NCBI GenBank assembly: GCA_017882305.1
Contig: JADGPU010000012.1
Span: 1-48,882, forward strand
Direction of reading: 5' to 3'
Length of the DNA stretch: 48,882 bases
Origin: Bacteroidales bacterium
GTDB lineage: Bacteria > Bacteroidota > Bacteroidia > Bacteroidales > VadinHA17
Numbering within the stretch: the stretch's first letter is position 1; each line of letters starts with the position of its first letter. Both the position numbers and the translations under genes were made by a program. Of the stretch, positions 27,240 through 36,693 are shown one piece after another. Under the pieces are notes generated by a model. It was not told the DNA's origin. It did no database searches and was given only the letters and a program-made list of their open reading frames with translations.

Positions 27240-27947
27240 TTAAAAGTTAACACCAAACCTGAAGCTCAGTATCTTATGCGACACTTTGTCAGTTGGCTGA
27301 TTTCCATTATCCCTGGTAATGTCAAGGAAATTATTGTCAAAATTCAGACCAAGAACCAATGCCGTAGAACCCCCTAGTGAATATTCGATCCCGGCCGTAA
27401 CGTGATAGGAAAGATTAAAAAGCTTTAATTCATTTGTAGCTTTTTCGTCTGAGATGTTAAGAGATGGAATGTCAGCTCTTCCGCTTATTACAATTTTAGG
27501 ATCCAATCCTAAATCAGAAAAAAAAGTAAGGTATCCGATCTGGTTTGTCTGAAGCTTTAACCCAAGAGGAAATACCAGGTATTGAATTTTATATACAACA
27601 GGATTGCCTGGTAAAACAATCGATTTGAATTTTGCAAACTCCATCACGGTTGTATCGGTGCTAACCAGCCTTCCTCCTGCTCTCAGCAGACTTATTCCGG
27701 TAGAAAAGGAATAGTTTGGAGTGAAGTATTTATTATATGTCAATCCAAAGTTGAAACCTGCTCGCGCACCGTCATTTTGGACCTTCTTAATATCGGTCGA
27801 GAACCAGCTGATAACGGGATCGACATGTATTCCGAAATTTATTTTTTGCTGGGCATTTAAGATGAAAGGACTAAAGATTAGTATAATGATCAGAGTAATC
27901 TTTTTTACTCCAAATACAAAACCTGGGAAATATCTCACTATAAGCAT
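27240..27947 (-). CDS. PorT-like outer membrane beta-barrel protein
   Basis: 235 residues. Positively charged N-terminus, hydrophobic signal about 16-30 ending LNAQ, then alternating beta strands and a terminal FRFGVNF, typical of a small eight-stranded outer membrane barrel. The pattern INFGIHVDPVISWFSTD and the position beside gldB suggest a PorT/OMP_b-brl relative; PorT is part of the type IX secretion system. A general barrel of unknown role cannot be excluded. Divergent from gldB. Confidence 0.72.
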   Translation of the reverse strand: MLIVRYFPGFVFGVKKITLIIILIFSPFILNAQQKINFGIHVDPVISWFSTDIKKVQNDGARAGFNFGLTYNKYFTPNYSFSTGISLLRAGGRLVSTDTTVMEFAKFKSIVLPGNPVVYKIQYLVFPLGLKLQTNQIGYLTFFSDLGLDPKIVISGRADIPSLNISDEKATNELKLFNLSYHVTAGIEYSLGGSTALVLGLNFDNNFLDITRDNGNQPTDKVSHKILSFRFGVNF

Positions 27948-28113
27948 TATCTAAATATTTAATTTGCTTGTTAATGATAAAAAAGATCATAATTGTTTCT
28001 AATTTCAATTCTTTTGTAAAAATAACAAATAATAAGAGAAGTTATTGTATCGTTTATTTTAGTAGTCTTGTAACGCAAAAAGTGTGTATTTTAGACTGCC
28101 TAAAAAGAATATT

Positions 28114-29136
28114 ATGAGAATCCGGTTTATAACTTTTGTGTTTTTATTATTGGTTGCAGCTGCTGCGACCTCCTGCAAAAAAAGTCATTATAAGGTCAAT
28201 ACTTCATCCATCAAAGTAAATATTAAAATAAAGAGGCTCGAGAAAGATCTTTTCACATTGAATCCCGATGAAATTATACCTAAGGTTCCATATCTCAAAA
28301 AGAAATATGACGGTTTTCTTCAGTTATTCAGTTTAGTGATAAATACCGGTGATATTAATGAATCATCGTTTGGCGATTTACTTCTCCAATATTGTTCTGA
28401 TAAACAGAATAATGATGTCTTTGCCCTTACAATGAAACGATATCCCGATATAAAGTCAATCGAAGAGGGGCTTCAGGAAGCCTTCAGTCATTATCTGTAT
28501 TATTTCCCTGAGAAAAGTGTTCCAGCTGTATTTACTTGTATCACAGGATTTAATAACAGTATCATCACAGGAGATTCATTACTTGGTATAGGTCTTGACA
28601 GGTATCTCGGAGCCGATTGTGATTATTATCCACGTCTAAATATTTACAAATATATTGCTGCCAGGATGACTCCCGAGAATATTGTTCCTGACTGTTTGTA
28701 TGGATGGGGTGCTTCTGAATGGGATTTTTCAACGCTTAATTACCCGGCTGACAATGTTTTGGCAGAAATTATTCACAGCGGTAAGCTTAAATACTTTGAA
28801 AAGTGTATGTTGCCGGAAACGTCCGATGAAATTATCTTTGGTTTCACACCTGGTCAGATGAAATTCTGCATGAACAACGAAAGTCAGATGTGGCAATATC
28901 TGGTTGAAAATAATCTCCTGTTCAGCAGTGATCAGTTTACTATACGCAAACTTACAGGGGAAGCTCCATTTACCAGTTATTTTACAAAGGAATCACCGGG
29001 AAGGGCAGCCGTCTGGCTGGGTTTCAGAATTGTCGAATCATATATGTTGAGAAACTCCGGAATAAAAATTGATGAGATGATTAAGAATACAGATGTTCAG
29101 GGGATTCTGGAAAAGGCTAAATACAGCCCCCAGTAA
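28114..29136 (+). CDS. gldB: gliding motility lipoprotein GldB
   Basis: 340 residues from the ATG at 28114; a GTG at 28084 is in frame but would place the signal peptide internally. Lipoprotein signal with the lipobox ATSC (Cys21). Family features: KRLEKDLFTLNPDEI, FSHYLYYFPEKSVPAVFTCITGFNNSII, GIGLDRYLGADCDYYPRL and GFRIVESYMLRNSGI. GldB is required for gliding in Flavobacterium and its homologues occur widely in T9SS-containing Bacteroidota, motile or not. Adjacent nadE is a frequent neighbour of gldB in the phylum. Followed by a bidirectional terminator. Confidence 0.92.
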   Translation: MRIRFITFVFLLLVAAAATSCKKSHYKVNTSSIKVNIKIKRLEKDLFTLNPDEIIPKVPYLKKKYDGFLQLFSLVINTGDINESSFGDLLLQYCSDKQNNDVFALTMKRYPDIKSIEEGLQEAFSHYLYYFPEKSVPAVFTCITGFNNSIITGDSLLGIGLDRYLGADCDYYPRLNIYKYIAARMTPENIVPDCLYGWGASEWDFSTLNYPADNVLAEIIHSGKLKYFEKCMLPETSDEIIFGFTPGQMKFCMNNESQMWQYLVENNLLFSSDQFTIRKLTGEAPFTSYFTKESPGRAAVWLGFRIVESYMLRNSGIKIDEMIKNTDVQGILEKAKYSPQ

Positions 29137-29143
29137 AAATGAG

Positions 29144-29178
29144 TAGGGACATGCCATCGCACGTCCCTATTTTAATTT
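29144..29178. terminator. bidirectional terminator between gldB and the ferredoxin gene
   Basis: TAGGGACATGC (29144-29154) and GCACGTCCCTA (29159-29169) form an 11-bp stem with a 4-base loop; one position is mismatched on the plus transcript and a G-U pair on the minus. T-rich tails follow on both strands. It lies between the two convergent stops. Confidence 0.85.
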
Positions 29179-29192
29179 CTTAAATTGTAATA

Positions 29193-29360
29193 CTATTCAG
29201 GATGAATAGCCTCAACAGGGCAAACATCAGCACATGCACCACAGTCAGTGCAGACATCCGGATCAATTTTATAGATATCGCCTTCTGATATTGCTTCAAC
29301 TGGACATTCATCGATGCATGTTCCGCAAGCAGTACAATCATCATTAATTTTGTAAGCCAT
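29193..29360 (-). CDS. 2[4Fe-4S] ferredoxin
   Basis: 55 residues, read directly from the minus strand. It contains two clostridial-type motifs CxxCxxCxxxCP: Cys9, 12, 15, 19 and Cys37, 40, 43, 47. Small low-potential electron carrier of the cytoplasm, typical of anaerobic metabolism (pyruvate:ferredoxin oxidoreductase, Rnf, hydrogenases); the partner is not in the window. Monocistronic, with a promoter box at 29399-29406 and the terminator at 29144-29178. Confidence 0.97.
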   Translation of the reverse strand: MAYKINDDCTACGTCIDECPVEAISEGDIYKIDPDVCTDCGACADVCPVEAIHPE

Positions 29361-29398
29361 TTCGATTATTTTTTGATTAATTAATTACAATTAGTGCA

Positions 29399-29406
29399 CA
29401 AAATTA
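29399..29406 (-). promoter_or_regulatory. -7 box of the ferredoxin gene
   Basis: TAATTTTG on the minus strand, 38 bases before the ferredoxin ATG; fits TAnnTTTG. The surroundings are very AT-rich, so chance is not excluded. Confidence 0.4.
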
Positions 29407-29469
29407 CCTTAATTTTTTTAATTGAAAAAGAAACGCGATAAATATATGATAATAATAATCCTTAATCAG

Positions 29470-29719
29470 CTAACCTTCAGATAATAAAAAATTATAAACG
29501 AACCAACTCAGATTTGCTACCACATTCTCAGGAATAATATTGGCGACACCTTCACCCGATATCCTTTCAATTCCAAGAATAGTAGATATCTTGTTGACAG
29601 ACTGTTGTGCCAGCATTCTGTTTTTCAGTCTCTTCACACGACAGTTCAGGATGTCGATGGAAATGACGGCATAGCAGTATTACCTCTTCTTTCAGATCAG
29701 CAGATTTTTCCAGGAAATG
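29470..29719 (-). pseudogene. remnant of an M20D-type amidohydrolase/peptidase gene
   Basis: The 400-base gap 29361-29761 holds no intact gene but a broken one. On the minus strand the frame 29719-29577 reads FLEKSADLKEEVILL and then CRHFHRHPELSCEETEK; HRHPELSxEE is the N-terminal hallmark of M20D amidohydrolases (hippurate hydrolase and auxin-conjugate hydrolase type). That frame ends at a stop, while an overlapping frame (29679-29470) continues with KISTILGIERISGEGVANII, which fits the next stretch of the family (short helix, then TGxxGTGVxxxI). So one frameshift, no proper start, and about 300 residues missing. The call rests on motif recognition. Confidence 0.6.
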
Positions 29720-29761
29720 CTATTTGATTCCCGGTATTACCAGATATTTTATATGAGCTGA

Positions 29762-32700
29762 TTAGAAATCGAGACTAAATGACAAATAGAAAATTCTTGG
29801 AAGAATGTAGTTGTTCTCTATACCCCAGGCCCAGTCAGCCCTGATGAAATAGCCAAAAAGCTGAGCTCTTAATCCGGCACCAAAACCTTCTACTATTGGG
29901 TCCCTGTTAGAATCAAGAGTAACTGATACCGGTCCATTAGTAATCTTTTCAGTATCATAACCATTATTACCCGACCAGGGGGATTTACCCGACCAGGCAG
30001 TTCCTATATCACCAAACCCAATAATCTGCAAACCGTTCAGGAAATTGGATCGCAGAGGATGACCCGCAAAATACCTGACTACAGGCCACCTTAATTCACT
30101 GTTTATGAGGGCGAAGCTAGTTCCGTTTCTTACATTTTGTGAGAAACCCCTCATATTGGTCGCAAGCGCCTGAAAACCATAATTTACATTCGGAGTTACC
30201 GGTATGGTGTTATCGAACATCGGGACTTTATTAAACAGATATCCCATCCAGTTATCGACACCACCAAGATAGTATAATAGTTTGGTAGGGCCAAAGGATG
30301 TACTGGCTGCAAACCTGTTTGCCCAAATCAATTCTCTGTGTATTCGGATATATTTTCTGAAATCCACTCCCAGAACTACCATATCGGATTTTTTTCTGGT
30401 CAGTTCTCTGTAATATTCACCGAATATCTTAAACCTCGTGCCGAAGTAAATATTAATAAGTCTCTTGCGAGTATTATCAAAAATTATTTCTCCTTTAAGG
30501 CTTGCCCATTGTTGTGAAATGTTTGGATAGTTAAGAGTAGCCATATCAATAGCCTGAAAGACATACCGGTCGTACCTGTATGAAATTGTTCCCTTCAAAG
30601 CTAAAACAGGTGTAATAGGCTTGGAAAGAGAAAAATGTATATCCTGTGAGTAAATTTTAAAATATATTGAATCAGAACTGGAATAGGTCTCTCTGTGATA
30701 TATTAACTGCTTGTCAAATGTCCCTTTAAGATTCTCGATACTAAGTAAGTACTCATTGCTGTCAAAATTCCCGGCGAATCTGAACCCTCCCGTGATCCGA
30801 TAGTTCTCGAACAAATCGACTGTTCCGAATTTGGTCAGGACATTCATTCCTGGATTAAAATATGGAGCCCCTCCGCTGTAAACCTGGTATGAATTATTAA
30901 GAAAACTAAAGTCGACCTGGGTAGCAATATAATTATTATAAAAGGAGGTCTCATAAATTCTTATCAGCGGAAGATTAATATGTCCTGTATCGAGGTCGAT
31001 ATCCATGTATTTTTTACGCCATAATTGATTATAGTAGTTTTGTTTCTCTTTTTCAAAAATGTAATGATTTATGTCAATGGGCTCGTTCTTGATATAATAC
31101 TCATAGAGTGGTTTGGTAAGTGTATCCCTTCTTCTTTTATCTTCCGCAACAAGCCATTGCCTTAACTGTTCTATGCTGTCTGCTTTATGGAAATATTGAT
31201 TTTTCTCGTCCCGAAGTTTAGTGTTCACCATCTCCCCGGGAGGCACAGGATTTGATTGGCTCTGAAGTCCTTTCCTTAAAACATACTGCCTTTTGTTGAA
31301 AAGAACTTCACCGAATGGATCAGTTCCGTACACGACGGAATGATCCCTGATGTTTCTGTCATAATTAGTGAAAGGCTGGGAATTAATAAAATATCTGTAG
31401 TGAGCGATTGTATCAATAAAACTTATTGAACTGTCGAATTTTGCTGTGTACCTGTTAAATATCCCGTTTTGGTTGCCTATGTAGGCAAATTTATTCTTTG
31501 CGATCTCAGATGGCTGAAACCTGTCGGTAAATTTACCTTCAGAAAGCCTGACCAGGATATTGTTTTTTCCTGTTAAGTTGTATGTAAAAAGATCGAATGT
31601 TTGTGATACTTTTTCAAAAGGATTTGCCGTATTTGTAATGGTATCAGACAATCTGTTTGATGAAAAAATTATCTGGTCAGGGGAATCTTTCATGAATGCA
31701 GGATTAAGATCATCTGCTATATCCCTGGTTATCTGCTCATTAGTGCCAGAAGAGATAGTATGAATGTATATATCCGTTATTCCATCCTTTACTGCAGAAA
31801 AGACAAGACGTGATCCTTCGGGAGAATATGAAAAATCCAGGACTTTATCAAAATAAAGAAGAATTCTTTTTGTGGTTGTTTTTTCAGCGACCCTGTAAAA
31901 ATACATCTCAAGGTCAGATTTTTCATCGTTAATAAAAGTCAGAATTTTTCCACTCGGGTGCCAGGCAATTACAGGGTAAGTATTATCAACAACCTGTTCG
32001 AATCGAGGCTCTTTCCTGAAAATAATTTTTCGTTTGCCCGTAGCCTGATTATACAACCAGACTCGCTTCCTTCCCCAATCATTTGTTACATATGCGATAT
32101 ACCCTCCTCCCGGACTGACTTTTACCTGCTGGTAGATCTGATCTTTTTTTGATTTCCTTATAGTATTCGCATCATCGGCCGGAAGATTCTTATCACCGGA
32201 AAACTCTTCCGTATAGTATTTTTTCCAGTCCTTCAGCAGGCTCTTGAGATTCTGACCTATAATATAAAGTAACCCATCATCGATGTTTTTATAAATTTTC
32301 GTAAGGTAGATTATATTAGGAATGAGAGCATCTCCATATTTTTCACCGATAAATCTCCAGAAAGATATACCTGCATCTATTGCATCATCATATTCAAGAT
32401 GGTTGATATTTTTAAATTTACCTGATTTGAATCCATCTTTTACCCTGTTTTCAGCTTCATAATCCCAGCTGCCTCCCACATAACCAATGAGTCCTTTGAT
32501 GTACCAGTCTGGCATGTAGATTAATGAGGAGCTTGATATTCTGTCCTTTATATCAGCATTGTATAACATTTCATTGATTATCACTTCGGTGATAGATGCT
32601 GCAATCTGGCGTTCATATGCCTTATGGTCGCCTTCATAATAAAGCATTACTTTATTTTTTATAATTCTGTTAAAACCGCCCGTATTGTAGCTATCCTCGT

Positions 32701-33049
32701 CAAAAGTGACTAGCCCGATATTAGATTGTTTGTACTCGGAATTTTTATTATAAATGATGAAAATAATCCTTTTCTCAAGTGTATAATCAAAAAAATCCTC
32801 TACTTCAGTCAGTTTCTTCTTGGCATACTCTGCCGTGAACTGAGCCAGATCACGTCCATATTCGTTAAAATAGCAATCAAAATCATCGAACCTGTAGAAT
32901 TGCCAGTAGAAATCGTAGTACTGTACTTTGTTTTTGCCAAAAGACATCTGAAGGCCATTATAAAACTGACCTCTTGCATTTGAATAAAGAATACACCCTA
33001 TAAGGATGATAATCAGTTTTTTGATATTTCTTTTTTTCAAGGCTTTCAT
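29762..33049 (-). CDS. large secreted protein: peptidase-MA-like, TolB-type WD40-like and outer-membrane barrel regions
   Basis: 1095 residues. Signal peptide about 1-27 (ending ARGQ). Residues about 45-285 resemble the peptidase-MA/gluzincin-like N-terminal part of this Bacteroidota family (EVEDFFDYTLEKRIIFIIYN, LIYMPDWYIKGLIGYVGGSWDYEAENRVKDG), but the helix where HExxH would be expected reads ITEVIINEML, without histidines. About 295-560 are TolB/PD40-like beta-propeller blades (KVSPGGGYIAYVTNDWGRKRVWLYN, FSPEGSRLVFSA-like). About 690-1095 is beta-rich and ends in YLSFSLDF, a probable outer membrane barrel related to the BamA-type surface antigen domain (LLYYLGGVDNWMGYLF). Role unknown; cell-surface or outer-membrane location inferred. 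Confidence 0.8.
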   Translation of the reverse strand: MKALKKRNIKKLIIILIGCILYSNARGQFYNGLQMSFGKNKVQYYDFYWQFYRFDDFDCYFNEYGRDLAQFTAEYAKKKLTEVEDFFDYTLEKRIIFIIYNKNSEYKQSNIGLVTFDEDSYNTGGFNRIIKNKVMLYYEGDHKAYERQIAASITEVIINEMLYNADIKDRISSSSLIYMPDWYIKGLIGYVGGSWDYEAENRVKDGFKSGKFKNINHLEYDDAIDAGISFWRFIGEKYGDALIPNIIYLTKIYKNIDDGLLYIIGQNLKSLLKDWKKYYTEEFSGDKNLPADDANTIRKSKKDQIYQQVKVSPGGGYIAYVTNDWGRKRVWLYNQATGKRKIIFRKEPRFEQVVDNTYPVIAWHPSGKILTFINDEKSDLEMYFYRVAEKTTTKRILLYFDKVLDFSYSPEGSRLVFSAVKDGITDIYIHTISSGTNEQITRDIADDLNPAFMKDSPDQIIFSSNRLSDTITNTANPFEKVSQTFDLFTYNLTGKNNILVRLSEGKFTDRFQPSEIAKNKFAYIGNQNGIFNRYTAKFDSSISFIDTIAHYRYFINSQPFTNYDRNIRDHSVVYGTDPFGEVLFNKRQYVLRKGLQSQSNPVPPGEMVNTKLRDEKNQYFHKADSIEQLRQWLVAEDKRRRDTLTKPLYEYYIKNEPIDINHYIFEKEKQNYYNQLWRKKYMDIDLDTGHINLPLIRIYETSFYNNYIATQVDFSFLNNSYQVYSGGAPYFNPGMNVLTKFGTVDLFENYRITGGFRFAGNFDSNEYLLSIENLKGTFDKQLIYHRETYSSSDSIYFKIYSQDIHFSLSKPITPVLALKGTISYRYDRYVFQAIDMATLNYPNISQQWASLKGEIIFDNTRKRLINIYFGTRFKIFGEYYRELTRKKSDMVVLGVDFRKYIRIHRELIWANRFAASTSFGPTKLLYYLGGVDNWMGYLFNKVPMFDNTIPVTPNVNYGFQALATNMRGFSQNVRNGTSFALINSELRWPVVRYFAGHPLRSNFLNGLQIIGFGDIGTAWSGKSPWSGNNGYDTEKITNGPVSVTLDSNRDPIVEGFGAGLRAQLFGYFIRADWAWGIENNYILPRIFYLSFSLDF

Positions 33050-33105
33050 AAGATAACCGGATTTTAAATCAACAAATATTGTTCCAAAAAATCCTGGCTA
33101 AACAG

Positions 33106-33113
33106 CAAAACTA
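33106..33113 (-). promoter_or_regulatory. candidate -7 box of the 1095-residue protein gene
   Basis: TAGTTTTG on the minus strand, 56 bases before the ATG at 33049; fits TAnnTTTG. Confidence 0.35.
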
Positions 33114-33267
33114 ATGATAATCTGTTTTAAACTATCTAAAAATCTCAAACTTTATTATTTTTACATCACTTTGTACGGGTCAATTTTCCGGCCTGATTTT
33201 TGAAACATACAATGCAACCAAATCCTTCAGGGAAATGTCATATGAAAGAATTTTATTTTTCATTTTG

Positions 33268-33275
33268 TATATTTG
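33268..33275 (+). promoter_or_regulatory. -7 box of the DUF1573 gene
   Basis: TATATTTG, exact match to TAnnTTTG, 47 bases before the ATG at 33323. Confidence 0.4.
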
Positions 33276-33322
33276 TAAAAAACTAATTGATAATTCTTCA
33301 AATAATAAAATACCAGATTGAT

Positions 33323-34423
33323 ATGAAACGATTATTCTTTATTTTTTCTCTGCTGATTTTCGCCATTTCGGCAAAATCGCAAATAGCCTCAACAAAAATG
33401 CAATTATCAGCGACAGAACATGATTTTGGAACTTTTAAAGAAGAAGCAGGGAGGCAGACTTTTGATTTTATTGTTACCAATACAGGAACTGAGCCATTGG
33501 TAATTCAAAATGTTGTCGCGTCATGTGGCTGCACAACACCTGAATGGACCAAACAACCTATTCCGGTTGGGGCTAAAGGTAAGGTTACAGCTATATATGA
33601 TCCAAAGGACAGGCCGGGTCAGTTCAATAAAACACTTTCAGTATATACTAATACAAAACCTGAAGTTAGCGTTCTGGTAATTAAAGGTGAAGTCATTCCG
33701 CATGAAAAAACCATTGCAGAGTTATTTACATTCGCTGTTGACTCCGTAAGGTTCGAAAGTAACCACCTTGCATTCACCAATGTTAAAAAAACCGAAAAGA
33801 AGATGAGGGTGATGCAGTTGATTAATACCTCTGCCAAGCCTGTTAAAGTTGAATTTGATGTTGTGCCGGCACATCTTACTCTGAAATCTAATCCTGAAAC
33901 CCTGAAACCCGGACAAAAAGGGATGATCGAAGGAACTTATGATGCAACAAAAAACGCCGGATGGGGAAGCGTCAGCGATATGATAAAAATAAAACTGAAT
34001 GGAGTTATCCAGGAGAATTTATATTATTATGTATCGGCAAACCTTGTCGAAGATTTTTCTTCACTGTCAAAGGAAGAACTGGAAAACGCTCCGGTATTCA
34101 AAGTCGCATCGACAACTGTTGACCTGGGAAAAATAAAGGGCTCAACACAAAACGAAGTCGAATTCAAATTTACGAATGTAGGAAAAAGCGACCTTTTAAT
34201 CAGGTTTATAAGATCTACATGCGGTTGTACAGCCGTGCAACAGGGAAATCAGGGTGTAGGTATTAAGTCGGGAGAATCCAGTAGTATCAAAGCAGTATTT
34301 AACTCGGGTACTTATTCAGGAAAAGTTACGAAGGCGATCTATGTTTACACAAATGATCCTAAGAATTCGGAGGTTGTGCTTATGCTTACCGCTGATGTTG
34401 ACCAACCAGCTCCGGTAAAATAA
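33323..34423 (+). CDS. secreted protein with two DUF1573 domains
   Basis: 366 residues from the ATG at 33323, where a normal signal peptide begins (MKRLFFIFSLLIFAISAKSQ); the longer frame from 33287 would put it behind 12 hydrophilic residues. Two DUF1573 (immunoglobulin-like) domains: the first about 20-115 with ASCGCTTPEW and the second about 265-360 with RSTCGCTA; a beta-rich linker lies between. The Cys-Gly-Cys pairs are the family hallmark. Periplasmic or surface location; function unknown across the family. Three bases upstream of meaB, so probably one operon. Confidence 0.92.
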   Translation: MKRLFFIFSLLIFAISAKSQIASTKMQLSATEHDFGTFKEEAGRQTFDFIVTNTGTEPLVIQNVVASCGCTTPEWTKQPIPVGAKGKVTAIYDPKDRPGQFNKTLSVYTNTKPEVSVLVIKGEVIPHEKTIAELFTFAVDSVRFESNHLAFTNVKKTEKKMRVMQLINTSAKPVKVEFDVVPAHLTLKSNPETLKPGQKGMIEGTYDATKNAGWGSVSDMIKIKLNGVIQENLYYYVSANLVEDFSSLSKEELENAPVFKVASTTVDLGKIKGSTQNEVEFKFTNVGKSDLLIRFIRSTCGCTAVQQGNQGVGIKSGESSSIKAVFNSGTYSGKVTKAIYVYTNDPKNSEVVLMLTADVDQPAPVK

Positions 34424-34426
34424 TTA

Positions 34427-35524
34427 ATGGATAAGAAAAAAGAATTTCAAAGCTCAATAAAGGTACATGAAGGGATTCCGCATCCACCCAGTATAAATCC
34501 TGATGTTCTGACAAAATCGGGACGGAAGAAGCGAAAAAAATATTCAGCAGATGAATTTGTCACTGGAATACTTTCAGGGAACAGAACAATTTTAAGTCAG
34601 GCTATTACTCTGGTAGAAAGTTCGTTGCCAGAGCATTATGAAACAGCACAGTCTATCATCGAAAAATGTCTCCCTTTCAGTTCCAGGTCGATCAGGATTG
34701 GAATAACAGGTGTTCCTGGAGCCGGTAAGAGTACATTCATAGAGACATTTGGATTACATATTACAGCAGCAGGACGCAAGCTTGCTGTACTTACAATTGA
34801 CCCTAGCAGCAAACAAACCAAAGGAAGTATTCTCGGCGACAAGACAAGGATGGAACAACTCAGTATCCATCCTGGAGCTTTTATAAGGCCATCTCCCACA
34901 ACGGGTACCCTTGGAGGTGTTGCGCGAAAAACAAGAGAAACTATTATACTTTGTGAGGCTGCAGGTTTCGATACAATACTGGTTGAAACAGTCGGTGTGG
35001 GGCAATCTGAAACGGCGGTTCACTCAATGGTCGATTTTTTTCTTCTTCTGATGCTTGCCGGAGCCGGTGATGAACTTCAGGGAATCAAACGGGGCATTAT
35101 GGAGATGGCAGACCTGATCGCTATTACAAAAGCAGATGGAACAAATAAAGTGATCGCGGAGAATGCACGCATATCGTTTCAAAATGCTCTTCACCTGTTT
35201 CCAAAAAAGTCATCGGGATGGTTGCCTCTGGTTCAGACATGTTCTGCAATGACCAATACAGGCATAGAAGAACTCTGGGAAATAATAATGGAGTACTTTA
35301 GTTTTACCAGGAATTCCGGATATTTTGACACATTCAGAAAAGAGCAGGAAGTCATAAGAATGCATAATACAATTATAGAGTATCTGAATAATTCATTCTA
35401 TAATCATAAGGAGGTGAGGATTCTGGTTCCTGAGATTGAGCGCCAGTTGTACGAAGGAACAATAACCTCATATAAGGCAGCCATAAAATTGCTTGACAAA
35501 TATTTCAAGCGCCATACTGAATAA
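34427..35524 (+). CDS. meaB: methylmalonyl-CoA mutase-associated GTPase MeaB
   Basis: 365 residues. G3E-type GTPase that guards loading and repair of adenosylcobalamin in methylmalonyl-CoA mutase; older annotations call it ArgK. P-loop GVPGAGKS (residues 95-102), VLTIDPSSKQTKGSILGDKTRM, DTILVETVGVGQSE (Walker B/switch) and ITKADG for guanine recognition. The mutase genes are not in the window, but the PccB/MmdA-type carboxyltransferase and its biotin carrier (15830-17724) act on the same metabolite. Confidence 0.95.
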   Translation: MDKKKEFQSSIKVHEGIPHPPSINPDVLTKSGRKKRKKYSADEFVTGILSGNRTILSQAITLVESSLPEHYETAQSIIEKCLPFSSRSIRIGITGVPGAGKSTFIETFGLHITAAGRKLAVLTIDPSSKQTKGSILGDKTRMEQLSIHPGAFIRPSPTTGTLGGVARKTRETIILCEAAGFDTILVETVGVGQSETAVHSMVDFFLLLMLAGAGDELQGIKRGIMEMADLIAITKADGTNKVIAENARISFQNALHLFPKKSSGWLPLVQTCSAMTNTGIEELWEIIMEYFSFTRNSGYFDTFRKEQEVIRMHNTIIEYLNNSFYNHKEVRILVPEIERQLYEGTITSYKAAIKLLDKYFKRHTE

Positions 35525-35531
35525 TAAATTA

Positions 35532-35539
35532 TATCTTTG
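35532..35539 (+). promoter_or_regulatory. -7 box of the TlpA-like gene
   Basis: TATCTTTG, exact match to TAnnTTTG, 41 bases before the ATG at 35581. Confidence 0.45.
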
Positions 35540-35580
35540 CATGCTCATTTGAACATTAATCCGTTACAAATTCAAAACCA

Positions 35581-36693
35581 ATGTATATGAAAAAGGTCAT
35601 TTATCTGTTCGTTATCGGTGTAATAATGTCTTCATGTTCTTCAAAGCCACATTATACAGTGAAAGGGAAAATTGAGGGATCCGATAGTATTACCTTTTAT
35701 CTTCAGAAAAGAGATGCTGGCAAGACAGTTTCTATTGATTCTGCAGTTTCGAGAAAAGGCACATTTACTATGAAAGGTGGGGTAGTTGGTTATCCCCAAC
35801 TGATTCAGCTAGTTGCCGGGAATACAAGGAAAAGGACATCATTTTACCTTGAGAACTCGGAAATAACTATCCAAGGAAGCCTTGATTCACTTTTTAAAGC
35901 AGATATTACCGGATCAAAGACGCAGGATGAGTATAAAGCTTTTATCAATTCTAATAAGCCTTTGAGTGATAAATATTCGAGATTAGTTGTTAAATATCAG
36001 GCAGCAAGTCAATCGCGTGATGTAGCAAATGTTGCCATACTTGAAAGACAGCTTGATTCTATTGAGGTTGAAATGATAAGTCTTCAGAAAAACTTTGTTA
36101 AGTCCAACCCGCGCTCCTATGTCTCTCCTTCAATACTGGTAGGTATTAGTATCGAGATGGAAGCAGATGAGATCGAATCATTGGTAAATGGACTTGATAC
36201 TTCCATTGCCGCTTTACCCCAGATTAAAAACCTGAAAGATAGGGTTATCGCTATGAAGGCGGTAGCTGTTGGTCAGAAAGCCCCTGATTTTACTCTGAAT
36301 GATGTTAATGGCAATCCTGTAGCCCTTTCCTCAAAGATAGGTTCTAAATTGCTTTTAATCGATTTTTGGGCAGCCTGGTGCAATCCTTGCCGTCAGGAAA
36401 ACCCAAACGTCGTAAAAGTATATAATGAATATCACAAAAAAGGATTTGATGTTTTTGGTGTCTCTCTCGACCAGAAAAAAGAGGCATGGGTTAAAGCAAT
36501 AGCTGATGACAAACTTACCTGGACCCATGTTTCTGACCTCCTGTACTGGAATAATGCAGCCGCTAAGTTATATGCCGTGAATTCAATTCCTGCTAACTTT
36601 CTCCTGGATGAAACCGGTAAAATAATAGGAAGGAACCTAAGGGGAGAAGCTCTGTATAATAAAGTAACCGAGGTTCTTGGTGCTAAGAAGTAA
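35581..36693 (+). CDS. thioredoxin-like lipoprotein (DUF4369 + TlpA/AhpC-TSA)
   Basis: 370 residues from the ATG at 35581; a second ATG two codons later is equally possible. Lipobox MSSC (Cys19), then a DUF4369 domain about 22-120 (YTVKGKIEGSDSITFYLQKR), a helical linker, and a C-terminal thioredoxin fold (about 232-370) with redox motif WCNPC (Cys267, Cys270) and cis-Pro region NSIPANFLLDETGKI. Disulfide reductase of the periplasm, of the type that often supports cytochrome maturation or oxidised envelope proteins. Preceded by its own promoter box. Confidence 0.93.
   Translation: MYMKKVIYLFVIGVIMSSCSSKPHYTVKGKIEGSDSITFYLQKRDAGKTVSIDSAVSRKGTFTMKGGVVGYPQLIQLVAGNTRKRTSFYLENSEITIQGSLDSLFKADITGSKTQDEYKAFINSNKPLSDKYSRLVVKYQAASQSRDVANVAILERQLDSIEVEMISLQKNFVKSNPRSYVSPSILVGISIEMEADEIESLVNGLDTSIAALPQIKNLKDRVIAMKAVAVGQKAPDFTLNDVNGNPVALSSKIGSKLLLIDFWAAWCNPCRQENPNVVKVYNEYHKKGFDVFGVSLDQKKEAWVKAIADDKLTWTHVSDLLYWNNAAAKLYAVNSIPANFLLDETGKIIGRNLRGEALYNKVTEVLGAKK

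Noticed and set aside
33050..33267. Small gene in the gap between 33050 and 33323
   Set aside because: Short frames have no recognisable start, composition or family pattern; only divergent promoter boxes are supported.
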